Source: an uncultured Lactococcus sp. (GTDB taxonomy: Bacteria > Bacillota > Bacilli > Lactobacillales > Streptococcaceae). Taken from it: a stretch of DNA of 64,000 nt. Location: assembly GCF_934191625.1 (NCBI RefSeq), contig NZ_CAKPUG010000003.1:186001-250000 (forward strand). Reading direction: 5' to 3'. Position 1 is the stretch's first letter, and every line of letters starts with the position of its first letter. The notes beneath the pieces were generated by a model. That model did not search any database and was not told where the DNA came from. It saw only the letters and a program-made list of their open reading frames with translations. Positions 46,813-55,311 of the stretch are shown in pieces. The position numbers and the translations under genes are program-made.

Positions 46813-47256
46813 TTACAACAGCTCCTTACCCGTCTTAAAATCATAAAGCTTAAATCCTTCACGACTATTTACCTGCCATACGGGCTGATTTTTATAAAGG
46901 GCTAAAACAATAGATGTCGTATTATCAGCTTGAAGCGTATCGGGCTTAACACCTGTCGCCATGTCAATAACTGTTAAATTCCCTCCTTTTTCAGGAATTA
47001 GAACACCTATTTCTTTGCCTTTTTCGGTCTTGCCAAGTAAAGAATAATCTGTGCTATCTGTAGTTGCAATGTCAAAAGCTGTTGGAGTTTTCAGCTCAGT
47101 TTTATCCTTTGCTATAGCAATTGCAGCGCTTCTTGCTGTATTATAAGGGCTGATTGCTCTCCAGATAAAGAGGCTTATCGCAATAAAACCTGCCAGAATT
47201 ACCGTTAAAATACCGATAATAATCTGAGTATGCAGAGTCATTCGTCTTCTTCTCAT
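46813..47256 (-). CDS. tseB: TseB-like (YpmB, DUF5590) membrane protein
   Basis: A 147-residue protein with one N-terminal membrane helix (about 12-30, IIIGILTVILAGFIAISLFIW) and an extracytoplasmic domain. Homologue by form and position of Bacillus YpmB/TseB, a cell-wall elongation factor acting with PBP2A. The start at ATG 47254-47256 has AAAGG six bases upstream. It has its own extended -10 promoter right after the dinG terminator. Bacillus ypmA, which lies between dinG and ypmB there, is missing. Confidence 0.82.
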   Translation of the reverse strand: MRRRRMTLHTQIIIGILTVILAGFIAISLFIWRAISPYNTARSAAIAIAKDKTELKTPTAFDIATTDSTDYSLLGKTEKGKEIGVLIPEKGGNLTVIDMATGVKPDTLQADNTTSIVLALYKNQPVWQVNSREGFKLYDFKTGKELL

Positions 47257-47290
47257 AGCCTACCTTTCTGTCCTTTAGATAATCTATTTA

Positions 47291-47322
47291 ATTATAGCAA
47301 AAAAGCAACGAAATTGCTTCTC
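47291..47322 (-). promoter_or_regulatory. dinG terminator followed directly by the tseB promoter
   Basis: On the minus strand AAGCAA..TTGCTT plus a T run forms a short terminator (about 47298-47322). The T run leads straight into TGCTATAAT, an extended -10 box (hexamer 47291-47296), for tseB. Confidence 0.65.
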
Positions 47323-47437
47323 TACAAAGGTCTTCTGATGGAAAAAGTTAAATCGATAATTTTCCGTAGTCTTATCACCGAAGAATTCCGGTGTATTTCC
47401 TTGACTTCTTCTTGACTTGTCTGTCTCGAGTATCATT

Positions 47438-49792
47438 TCATATCAAGAATTCAAGAATTTTTTCCACTAATTCACTATTTTCAATTGTTTTAAGCGGCGC
47501 AGTTTGTGCAAGATTTTTGCGCATTCTTTTCGCATAAGATTTTCCTGCCAATCGATTGTCAAGTATCACTACTTTGGAATACTGATTATGGCGACGATTA
47601 ACACGTCCAAGTGCTTGTTGCAACTTTAAAGTAGCCATAGGAACATTAAAATCATAGAATGGATTATTAAAGCGTTTTGCATACTTTTTCGTTAAAACAT
47701 CATCTGGCGTTGCAAAGGGCAGACGGGGAATCATCAATACAAGATGATCTTGCTTCTCAAAATCCACTCCCTCCCAGAAGGAAGAGAGGCCCAGAAGAAT
47801 TTGTCCTTCCCCTTTATCAAATTTTTTCTTGATTTGCGCAGCGGTCCCATTAATATCTTGAGCCAATACATCCCAACCTTCAGCGGACAGTTGTTCTGCT
47901 ACAAAAGTTAAGGAAACTTTTGCCGTAAAAAGAACTACAACTTGAGAACCCAGCTCAGCAACTTCGGAAATTTTATCCGCAACATAATGCGCATAAGCCA
48001 TAACGCCCGTATTTTTGATATGCGGCCCATCAGACACAATAAATATTTCTTGATTATCGGCAGGATGACTGTCAAATTTGAAGAAACGATAGTCCTTAAA
48101 GCCCAAAAGTTCTGGGAAGATAGGTTTGTCTTCCGTCAGAGATAAGGTCGCTCCCAACATATATATTTTAGTTTCTGAAGGGACAAGCTTTTCAAAGTTA
48201 TAAAAATCTGTACTTGAAGCATGAACAATATCTCCATCGCGCCAAATAAAGTTCTGCTCAGGATATTCAAAAATTTCAGCCAGTTCTTTTAAACCAAGCT
48301 CTCTCGCATCAAGTGCTATTTTTTCACTGTCCAACTTTTTATTTTTGAGCTGGAAGGTCAAACTTTCTACAAGGCGTTTGTTTAAATGCGAATTTTCTAT
48401 ATCTACGGTTTCCAATTGTTCCGAGATTTTAACTGATTTCTGATGAGCTCTTTCCAATGTCGTGAAGAGTTGCTGAGCTTCATCCACAATCAAAACACGC
48501 TCCTGCAAGAATGTTTCCGGATAGTCTGCAAGGCGTTCAATCAGATAAGCATGATTGACGACTTTGACTTGCGATATTTCAGCTTTGCGCTGTGCTTTCA
48601 GCCAGAAGTCCTGTTCATAATGTAATTGCTTATTGTTAACATAGCCATCATGCGCAATCTGAGCAAAATAATCCTCATTGGTCATGACCTTGGAAAGTTC
48701 GTCTAATTCCCCTGTAAGTGTCTCCGTCAGCCAAACTAAAATTTTCATCTTGAAAATTTCGAAATTCTTTCCTTCAGTATTTGCCATTAAAAGCCGCGAA
48801 AATTTTTCCAAAGAAATATAATTTTTCGTCCCTAAGAGCTTAGAGAAATTCACACCAAATTTTTCTTTAAGAATGGGGGCTACGCCATGAATCATCTGAT
48901 TTTGTAGAACTTTTGTCGGTGTTGAAACAACAATCTCGCATCCTTCTGCAAGCAAAGGTAAAAGATAGGCATATGTCTTACCTATACCAGTAGGCGCTTC
49001 AATGAAAGAAGGGCGGCTTTGTGTAAGTTCATCTTTTATTTTCTCAGCTATTTTTTCTTGATTTTTCCGAACCTTAAGTCCTAAGCGAGAAATATTTTTC
49101 GCAAAAGTGCTGGCAAATGGCTTCCTGTGTTCTTTAACTTTTTCGATGCGCGTAGCAATATTGTGAACCACATAAAGTTGATTGACTTTGAGGGGTGTAT
49201 GGGGCAGTTGTTCTTTTAAGAACTCTTTCGTCTCATAAAGTAAGCTGTCAGAATGTCGAATGATTTCTTCCAGAACTGCACGGGGAAGCTCACGAATTTT
49301 TTCTTGCATTTTAAGCAATAATTCTGCAGTAGCTAAGGCATCTGATAAGGCAGCATGAGGTTGATCGTGCCTTAAGTCCAGGCGTTCACTAAGAGCTTCC
49401 ATCCCATATTTTTCAAAGGTAGGAAAAATAACTCGCGCCAGTTCAACTGTATCTACACGCGGCAATTCCAAATCTAGGCCTAGAGGGAAAAGACTTTTCA
49501 TCAATAAAGAATAGTCAAAACGCGCATTATGAGCCACAAAAATTGTACCTTCCAATTTTTGACGCACTTCTTCAGCAACTTCCGAAAAGTCTGGTGCTTT
49601 TGACAAGCGACGATCGGACAAGCCTGTAAGATTAGCAATTCTCGGCAAAAGCGACTCATGTGGGTTAACATCTGTCGTATAAGTGTCTACCACTTCTCCA
49701 CCCTCGACTAGCACAATACCAATTTGGATAATCTTATTCTGCGAGCTGTGCGCATCGGTGGCTTCTAAATCCACCACAGCATATCGAGTCAT
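47438..49792 (-). CDS. dinG: DinG-family helicase with N-terminal 3'-5' exonuclease domain
   Basis: A 784-residue protein. Residues 1-170 are a DnaQ-like exonuclease (VVDLEATDAH, HNARFDYSLL, PHAALSDALATAELL). The rest is an XPD/DinG helicase: Walker A IEAPTGIGKTYAY, DEAQ box VLIVDEAQQLF, and motif VI QALGRVNRRHNQ. No iron-sulfur cysteine cluster is seen, as in Bacillus DinG, which acts mainly as a nuclease. The start is ATG 49790-49792, with AAAGG seven bases upstream. The leader contains a stem AAATGGTT/AACCATT. Confidence 0.93.
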   Translation of the reverse strand: MTRYAVVDLEATDAHSSQNKIIQIGIVLVEGGEVVDTYTTDVNPHESLLPRIANLTGLSDRRLSKAPDFSEVAEEVRQKLEGTIFVAHNARFDYSLLMKSLFPLGLDLELPRVDTVELARVIFPTFEKYGMEALSERLDLRHDQPHAALSDALATAELLLKMQEKIRELPRAVLEEIIRHSDSLLYETKEFLKEQLPHTPLKVNQLYVVHNIATRIEKVKEHRKPFASTFAKNISRLGLKVRKNQEKIAEKIKDELTQSRPSFIEAPTGIGKTYAYLLPLLAEGCEIVVSTPTKVLQNQMIHGVAPILKEKFGVNFSKLLGTKNYISLEKFSRLLMANTEGKNFEIFKMKILVWLTETLTGELDELSKVMTNEDYFAQIAHDGYVNNKQLHYEQDFWLKAQRKAEISQVKVVNHAYLIERLADYPETFLQERVLIVDEAQQLFTTLERAHQKSVKISEQLETVDIENSHLNKRLVESLTFQLKNKKLDSEKIALDARELGLKELAEIFEYPEQNFIWRDGDIVHASSTDFYNFEKLVPSETKIYMLGATLSLTEDKPIFPELLGFKDYRFFKFDSHPADNQEIFIVSDGPHIKNTGVMAYAHYVADKISEVAELGSQVVVLFTAKVSLTFVAEQLSAEGWDVLAQDINGTAAQIKKKFDKGEGQILLGLSSFWEGVDFEKQDHLVLMIPRLPFATPDDVLTKKYAKRFNNPFYDFNVPMATLKLQQALGRVNRRHNQYSKVVILDNRLAGKSYAKRMRKNLAQTAPLKTIENSELVEKILEFLI

Positions 49793-50138
49793 TTTTTTAC
49801 CTTTCAACTTCTATTTATTTTTATAATGGTTTTGCTTAACCATTTAAAAATAGATCTTTATAATTATATCAAAATAGATGCAATGAGGACAGCACATAGT
49901 TATACTTCTCGTCATGCTGCACCTTTTCCACACCATTTACTCCATCTAAAAGAAGTTTTTTCGTTAAGAGGACCGTAAAAATCACTTAAGTACACTTGTA
50001 TATGTATTTGCCTTGTCACTTCCAGTCGGTTCTGTGTATTCCACTTTGTATGTTAGCCACAAAATAGTTTTTCTTTTACAAATGATTCAAATTAGAGTAA
50101 AATTAGAGTATAGTAAAAAAAAGAAAAGGAGTCCCACT
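49793..50138. other. Intergenic region between dinG and the stress-protein gene
   Basis: It holds divergent promoters. For dinG, a TATAAT near 49860-49870 (minus) lies upstream of a small stem. For the plus-strand gene, TTCAAA (50086-50091), 17 bp, TATAGT (50109-50114). The part 49880-50080 shows nothing recognisable. Confidence 0.6.
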
Positions 50139-50576
50139 ATGCTCGATAATTACAAAAAAATCCTCGTTGGTCTTGACGGTTCTGTAGAATCTACAAAGGC
50201 CTTTGATAAAGCTGTTGCCACTGCTCTTCGTAACGATGCCGAATTAGTCATCGCCAACGTCATTGATTTGCGTGCATTTCAGTCTATCTCTGCTTATGAT
50301 TCAGTCGTAGCTGATGATACACATAAAGGTGCTGAAAACCTCATTAATGACTTTGCAACTGAGGCAAAAAATGCCGGTGTAAAAACAGTAACTACTCGTG
50401 TCGAATTCGGCTCACCCAAAGTTATGCTGGGACAAACCCTTCCAAAAGAAGAAAATATTGACCTTATCGTTCTTGGTGCAACTGGTTTGAGCTATATTGA
50501 ACGTATCTTTATTGGTTCTGTTGCGGATTACATCATCAAAAATGCACCATGTGATACTCTCGTGGTCCGTAAATAA
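50139..50576 (+). CDS. Universal stress protein (UspA family)
   Basis: A 145-residue UspA-like protein with N-terminal YKKILVGLDGSVES and the ATP-binding motif GATGLSYIERIFIGSVADYIIKNAPCDTLVV, which matches the G-2x-G-9x-G(S/T) pattern. Its exact role is unknown; it probably binds ATP and works under stress. The start is ATG 50139 with AAAGGAG upstream; the open frame extends to 50013 across the promoter and is not coding there. Monocistronic. Confidence 0.92.
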   Translation: MLDNYKKILVGLDGSVESTKAFDKAVATALRNDAELVIANVIDLRAFQSISAYDSVVADDTHKGAENLINDFATEAKNAGVKTVTTRVEFGSPKVMLGQTLPKEENIDLIVLGATGLSYIERIFIGSVADYIIKNAPCDTLVVRK

Positions 50577-50588
50577 TTGCTATATTTC

Positions 50589-50613
50589 ATCCTCTCTTTG
50601 AGAGGTTTTTTTA
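50589..50613 (+). terminator. Terminator of the stress-protein gene
   Basis: CCTCTC (50591-50596), TTT loop, GAGAGG (50600-50605), then seven T's. Confidence 0.9.
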
Positions 50614-50615
50614 TT

Positions 50616-50646
50616 AAGAAAAAGCATCGCTATACCTGCGGTGCTT
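50616..50646 (-). terminator. Terminator of the MprF-like gene
   Basis: On the minus strand AGCACCGC pairs with GCGATGCT (one mismatch) and is followed by TTTTTCTT, directly after the stop codon at 50647. Confidence 0.8.
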
Positions 50647-52338
50647 TTATTTTTCAATCTTTGTACGGAGTTTCTCAAGGATCAATTTGTTTATTCCTTT
50701 AGGATTCTGAGCCTTCAGCATAGCATATGCATAGCTAAAACTAAAAGGCTTAGGCGCATAAGCGATATAGCGCGCTTGCCAATCACTGGGATTCCATTTT
50801 TTCTTAGCCTGATAAAGTCCCTTGAAGCCATATACACCATTCATATTTTCATAAATAAACTGGAAGAGCTGCGTAGTCACTTTGCTACTGTCCTCGTCAT
50901 CTTGGATATTTGCCAATGGACAGAGACCGAGGTTCCCCCAAGTCACTCCCTCCTTGCGCATACTTTCAAAGGCTTGGAGAATACACACTTCCATCGAACC
51001 ATTCGGCACTTGCGCACGGCGACGCGTAACATCAGCCATATATCCTCTTTCCTCGCCTTCAGCATAAGGAACAAAAATTACAAAAGCCAACATTTTTCCC
51101 GATTCATCACGGCTGTAAAAGTAACGGCGACCAAGAGGCTGGTCCAGAGCCAAGCCTCCCAGCATAAAGCCAAGTTCGGGACCTTTGGAACCAAACCATT
51201 CATCAGAAATTTCTTGAAGTTCACCTTCAATTTTTAAATCTCTTTTTTCATTTGGCTTGTATTCTTCAACAGTAATACCTAAGCGGCGTGCGTGATTGAT
51301 ATTTGCCCGAACCTTTGCGGTTTTCTTCCCTTTAAGGCTAAAATCTTCTAAACGTAGACAGGCATCTTCACCAATCTTAATCATCGAAAAACCATAGGTT
51401 TCATAGGCAGGGCGCATCGTTTCTGTAATGTCCATAAATAAGATTTTCCATCCATTACGTCGAGAAAAGTGGACCAACTCCCCCATAAAACGAGCAGCAT
51501 CTTTAGGATCACAAATAATATCACCACAACCAACAAGAACATTGTTTACGACAGTATAAGCCAGTACCCCCTCAACCGTAACACTGAAGAAATAAGATTT
51601 TTGACCATCAATGGTCATATAAGCCATTGGATTTTGACCATACTTTTCAACAAGTGCGATTGCTTTGTCTTTTTCACGCCCACTTAATATTGGATAATAA
51701 ACCAGCGGTTTTAAGATATAATATAGCGCTAGCATCACACAAATCCAAGTGATGATAATTAGTCCAACCATGTAAAAGCCATGCACATGAGAGTTGAAAT
51801 GAGCTTGATGAATATCCATTGTAAAAAGAAAATGCAAGGATTGCTTAAAAATGGAGTAAACATCTGGATTACCCAAATAATCACGTTTCAAAAAACTTAA
51901 GCTCAATATGGTATTAAAGAAAGCTAAAACAAGCGGAATAAAACCAAGAAAAACTGCTTTTTTGGCATAATTACGGTCCATTGTCCGACTAAAATCACGA
52001 TAAGTCAACCCCAGAATAACCAGAATGATAAGTGAAAGGAGCGAACCAATACTAAAAAATCTCTGTGTAGAAATAAAGTTCAATCGCAAAATGACGAATT
52101 GAACGATAATCGTAATAATCCAAGCTGATCTTACTCGTCGGTAGAGATTGAAAGAGACCAAAAGTCCTAAAAGCCCTAACGCAAAACCTAAAATATAATG
52201 GGGCATGAAACTATAGGAAGGAAAATACTCTCTCAAGACCGGTGATCGATGCAAATAGAAAGCTAGAATTGCTCCAATATCAATCACTACGGACAGGAAG
52301 ATTGCTAAATTTTGTGCAAAAATACGTAATCTATACAT
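50647..52338 (-). CDS. DUF2156 (MprF-type) aminoacyl-phosphatidylglycerol synthase-like protein
   Basis: A 563-residue protein with an N-terminal membrane part (about six helices, residues 10-210) and a C-terminal GNAT-fold DUF2156 domain (residues 235-545, with RANINHARRLG, WFGSKGPELGFMLGG and YMADVTRRR). This soluble domain in MprF transfers lysine or another amino acid from tRNA to phosphatidylglycerol, lowering surface charge. The full MprF has about 14 helices including a flippase; here that part is short, so flipping is uncertain. AAAGGA lies ten bases before the ATG. Confidence 0.83.
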   Translation of the reverse strand: MYRLRIFAQNLAIFLSVVIDIGAILAFYLHRSPVLREYFPSYSFMPHYILGFALGLLGLLVSFNLYRRVRSAWIITIIVQFVILRLNFISTQRFFSIGSLLSLIILVILGLTYRDFSRTMDRNYAKKAVFLGFIPLVLAFFNTILSLSFLKRDYLGNPDVYSIFKQSLHFLFTMDIHQAHFNSHVHGFYMVGLIIITWICVMLALYYILKPLVYYPILSGREKDKAIALVEKYGQNPMAYMTIDGQKSYFFSVTVEGVLAYTVVNNVLVGCGDIICDPKDAARFMGELVHFSRRNGWKILFMDITETMRPAYETYGFSMIKIGEDACLRLEDFSLKGKKTAKVRANINHARRLGITVEEYKPNEKRDLKIEGELQEISDEWFGSKGPELGFMLGGLALDQPLGRRYFYSRDESGKMLAFVIFVPYAEGEERGYMADVTRRRAQVPNGSMEVCILQAFESMRKEGVTWGNLGLCPLANIQDDEDSSKVTTQLFQFIYENMNGVYGFKGLYQAKKKWNPSDWQARYIAYAPKPFSFSYAYAMLKAQNPKGINKLILEKLRTKIEK

Positions 52339-52379
52339 GAATAACTGTTCCTTTATGATAACTTGTGATTGTTAAACGA

Positions 52380-53297
52380 TCACAGCATGTCCTTTTTGCG
52401 TAAAGCCCAAACGACAATGCCACAAAATATAAGCGTTAACCCTAAGATGGCCCACATGACCCAACTGATTTCCTGGCCAGGTATGGGGACATTCATTCCA
52501 TAAAAACCGACAACAACACCTGGAATACCCAAAACAAAGGTTGCTGAAGTCATGATTTTCATGACAATATTCAAGTTATTGGATACAATATTTGAGAACA
52601 AATCACGTAGATTTTGTAAAAGTTTAAGCTGAATACGTGTTTCAGTATAAGCCTGATCCGTTTCAATATAAATATCATAAATCTTATCAGCAAAACCATC
52701 TTCATCTTCTTCGCGTAGATAATCAATAAATTTCTTCAATACTTCGAGATTATTATTTAAAGCATCTTCAAAATAAATAAGGCTGGCTTGAATACCAATC
52801 ATATCAACAATTTGATCATTTTTTGTTGAGTTTTTGATACCTACCTCAAGCCGACGACGACGGAGGCGGAATTCTCTTAGATAATCATGGAAGTCATGCG
52901 TCATTTGATACATAACCTGATAAATAATTTCATGCTTATAGCGTGTCGAGCTGTATTCTCGCCCAAATATATGTTCTCCCTTAATGTCATGATTTAAAGC
53001 TAAAATGACTGCTTCATTTTTTGTCCAAATCAAAGAATAAGGAAATGTCCCTACCTCGCCATAACTTGATGAGGCTGGATATTGTAAAAGTATCAGATTA
53101 TTGTCAATATCATCCGTTTCAAAACGGGCGTTTTCATAATCATCGAGAATGCCGCTAAGGTAGTCAAAGGGCAGTTGAAAGTACTCCGAAACACTACCAA
53201 TTTCTTCGCGTGTCGGATTAAGTACATATGTAAAATTTCTCATCTCTGCCGTAGAGACTAGCCGATGTTCAGCTGACAATTCATAGTTTTTAATCAT
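52380..53297 (-). CDS. corA: CorA-family divalent cation transporter
   Basis: A 305-residue CorA-like protein: a long cytoplasmic alpha/beta domain, then two C-terminal membrane helices joined by the signature YGMN. The final KKD basic tail is typical. It carries magnesium or another divalent cation. There is no Shine-Dalgarno: an extended -10 (TGTTAAAAT, hexamer 53304-53309) ends six bases before the ATG, giving a probably leaderless mRNA. It precedes the MprF-like gene by 41 bp and may be co-transcribed with it. Confidence 0.9.
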   Translation of the reverse strand: MIKNYELSAEHRLVSTAEMRNFTYVLNPTREEIGSVSEYFQLPFDYLSGILDDYENARFETDDIDNNLILLQYPASSSYGEVGTFPYSLIWTKNEAVILALNHDIKGEHIFGREYSSTRYKHEIIYQVMYQMTHDFHDYLREFRLRRRRLEVGIKNSTKNDQIVDMIGIQASLIYFEDALNNNLEVLKKFIDYLREEDEDGFADKIYDIYIETDQAYTETRIQLKLLQNLRDLFSNIVSNNLNIVMKIMTSATFVLGIPGVVVGFYGMNVPIPGQEISWVMWAILGLTLIFCGIVVWALRKKDML

Positions 53298-53303
53298 AGT
53301 TAT

Positions 53304-53312
53304 ATTTTAACA
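53304..53312 (-). promoter_or_regulatory. Extended -10 promoter giving a leaderless corA mRNA
   Basis: TGTTAAAAT on the minus strand, hexamer 53304-53309, six bases before the ATG at 53295-53297, with no ribosome site. Confidence 0.5.
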
Positions 53313-53482
53313 GAAAATCTCTTAAATAAACGTCTCAAACGCTGTTTTCCCTTATGATTTTTACCTTACTTTTTTGAAAGCATTTTCTAAGCCAATCAAG
53401 CTCAGAAAAATATGTTTTATGCTACAATTAGCTTAAAGTTAAGAATATTCTGACATAAAACTTATTTTAAGGAGGATTTCAT

Positions 53483-53881
53483 ATGTCAACAAAGGTTTTC
53501 GTCAACTTTCCGGTCTCAGATATTCAGGTTTCCACAGACTTTTATGAAAAGCTTGGGTTCAAAAAGAATCCTGATTTTTCAGACGACTTGGTAAGCTGTA
53601 TGGTCTGGGATGAAAATTTCTATATCATGTTACTTTCGCATGAGCGCTACCAAACATTCATTGGTAATAAAACAATCGCTGATGCACACAAAGTGAGTGG
53701 TGCCCTTGCTGCCTTTACTCTTCCAAGTGCGGATGCTGTCAAAGCATTCGGCAAACTTGCCAGTCAAAATGGCGGACAATCCCTTCATTTAGAAAATGAT
53801 ATCCCTGAGGACGTCATGTATGGTCTTGAAGTCCAAGATCCAGATGGTAACTGCTTAGAGCCTGTATGGATGGCTTTATGA
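53483..53881 (+). CDS. VOC-family (glyoxalase/bleomycin-resistance fold) protein
   Basis: A 132-residue single VOC domain protein (VNFPVSDIQVSTDFYEKLGF at the start, DPDGNCLEPVWM at the end). The metal-site pattern of classic glyoxalase I is not clear, so it is better called a VOC protein of unknown substrate. AAGGAGG lies in front of the ATG, and a -10-like TGCTACAAT is about 55 bp upstream. Monocistronic. Confidence 0.88.
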   Translation: MSTKVFVNFPVSDIQVSTDFYEKLGFKKNPDFSDDLVSCMVWDENFYIMLLSHERYQTFIGNKTIADAHKVSGALAAFTLPSADAVKAFGKLASQNGGQSLHLENDIPEDVMYGLEVQDPDGNCLEPVWMAL

Positions 53882-53896
53882 GTCAATTCTATTCCT

Positions 53897-53930
53897 AAAA
53901 AAGACAGGATAAATTCCTGTCTTTTTATTT
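53897..53930 (+). terminator. Terminator, identical copy of the one at 60995-61028
   Basis: GACAGGA pairs with TCCTGTC, flanked by A and T runs. The 34-bp sequence recurs exactly at 60995-61028. It ends the VOC gene here and could also stop minus-strand transcripts. Confidence 0.88.
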
Positions 53931-53984
53931 TAATTGGCTTAAGGAAGATCCTATGGATTTAAAGTAGTCTCTTTAAGCTTTCCT

Positions 53985-55103
53985 TCATTTTAAAAATTCT
54001 TCCTCTAAGATATCCATTATCCGTTCCGATGATAGTCCATCACCATATGGATTTTGTGCTTTCGACATTTTCATATATTCTACTGGACTATCTAAAAGTT
54101 TTTTTATATGCTCTTCAACATGTTCCGTTTCCGTCCCCACAAGTCTTAAAGTCCCGGCTTCTACTCCTTCTGGTCGTTCTGTTTCATTTCGGAGAACCAA
54201 GACAGGTACTCCTAAAGAGGGAGCTTCTTCTTGTATTCCACCAGAATCTGTCAAAATAAGATAACTACGTGATGCTATATTATGAAAATCATATACTTCT
54301 AGTGGGTCAATGAGATGTACATTCTCAACATCACAAAATGCTTCTTTAGCAGCATTACGCACAATAGGATTAAGATGAACTGGAAAAATAACTTCTACTT
54401 CATCCTGATAGTCCTTAGCGATATTTTTTACAGCTTTAAATACACTCAACATAGGTTGCCCTTGATTTTCTCGACGATGCATAGTTAATAGTATTATTTT
54501 TTTGTCCGACTTTCCGAGTTTCTCAAGAAGCGGATGATAATAATTTGACTTTAAGGTATATTGTAATGCATCAATTACTGTATTTCCTGTAATAAAGATT
54601 TTATCTACAGGATGGTTTTCCAAAAGTAGATTGTCTTTACTTTTTTTAGTAGGCACAAAATATAAATCAGAAAGGACATCTGTCAACTGTCGATTCATTT
54701 CCTCTGGGAATGGACTGTATTTATCCCACGTCCTCAATCCTGCTTCAACATGTCCAATTGGAATTTGCTGATAAAAGGCTGCCAAACTGACAGCGGCTGT
54801 CGTTGTTGTATCTCCATGTACTAATACTATATCAGGCTTTTCAAAAGTTAATACACTTTCCATCTCCTCTAGTATTCGTGAGGTAATTTGAGATAGAGTT
54901 TGTTCTTTACGCATGATATTTAAATCATAATCAGGACGCACTTCAAAATATCCTAGCACTTGATCCAACATTTCTCTATGTTGTGCTGTGACCACTGTTA
55001 CGGGAGTAAATATTGAGTTATATTTCATTTTTTTGACAATAGGTAACATCTTTATCGCTTCTGGTCGTGTTCCAAAAGCAATCATAACTTTTATTTTTTT
55101 CAT
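53985..55103 (-). CDS. wecB: UDP-N-acetylglucosamine 2-epimerase (non-hydrolysing)
   Basis: A 372-residue enzyme interconverting UDP-GlcNAc and UDP-ManNAc, a precursor of ManNAc-containing polysaccharides. Family motifs: FGTRPEAIKMLPIV at the N-terminus, VHGDTTTTAAVSLAAF, GHVEAGLRTWDKYSPFPEEMNR, and DSGGIQEEAPSLGVPVLVLR. AAAGGA lies ten bases before the ATG. It is downstream of a GT2 synthase and a 30-residue membrane peptide, suggesting it supplies their activated sugar. Confidence 0.94.
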   Translation of the reverse strand: MKKIKVMIAFGTRPEAIKMLPIVKKMKYNSIFTPVTVVTAQHREMLDQVLGYFEVRPDYDLNIMRKEQTLSQITSRILEEMESVLTFEKPDIVLVHGDTTTTAAVSLAAFYQQIPIGHVEAGLRTWDKYSPFPEEMNRQLTDVLSDLYFVPTKKSKDNLLLENHPVDKIFITGNTVIDALQYTLKSNYYHPLLEKLGKSDKKIILLTMHRRENQGQPMLSVFKAVKNIAKDYQDEVEVIFPVHLNPIVRNAAKEAFCDVENVHLIDPLEVYDFHNIASRSYLILTDSGGIQEEAPSLGVPVLVLRNETERPEGVEAGTLRLVGTETEHVEEHIKKLLDSPVEYMKMSKAQNPYGDGLSSERIMDILEEEFLK

Positions 55104-55206
55104 TTAGTGTAATTCCTTTGTATTTAAATAAGAAACAGCCTACTTACTCTTGTTTAGCTTGAGAGCAAATTAAGCTGTTTCAGACCATATTCTTACATCT
55201 CTTTCA

Positions 55207-55299
55207 TTAAATGCTTAAGAAAAAGAAGACGAGCATTGCAACTAAAAAGCTCGTAAAAGCTACATTTAAACTTAGTTTTTGATTATTTTGTTTTCTCAT
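55207..55299 (-). CDS. 30-residue single-span membrane peptide
   Basis: A small open frame starting ATG 55297-55299 and ending TAA 55207-55209. The peptide has a basic, Asn/Gln-rich N-terminus (MRKQNNQKLS) and one hydrophobic helix (VAFTSFLVAMLVFFFLSI). A strong AAGGAG lies 5-6 bases upstream of the ATG, 13 bp after the GT2 stop codon. Size, ribosome site and position between the synthase and wecB support a real small protein, perhaps an accessory of the synthase (as short partners accompany IcaA/PgaC). I do not recognise a family. Confidence 0.65.
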   Translation of the reverse strand: MRKQNNQKLSLNVAFTSFLVAMLVFFFLSI

Positions 55300-55311
55300 T
55301 TTTTCTCCTTT

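Noticed and set aside
50641..51237. 198-residue plus-strand open frame
   Set aside because: It lies entirely opposite the DUF2156 gene, has no ribosome site and a composition typical of antisense frames.
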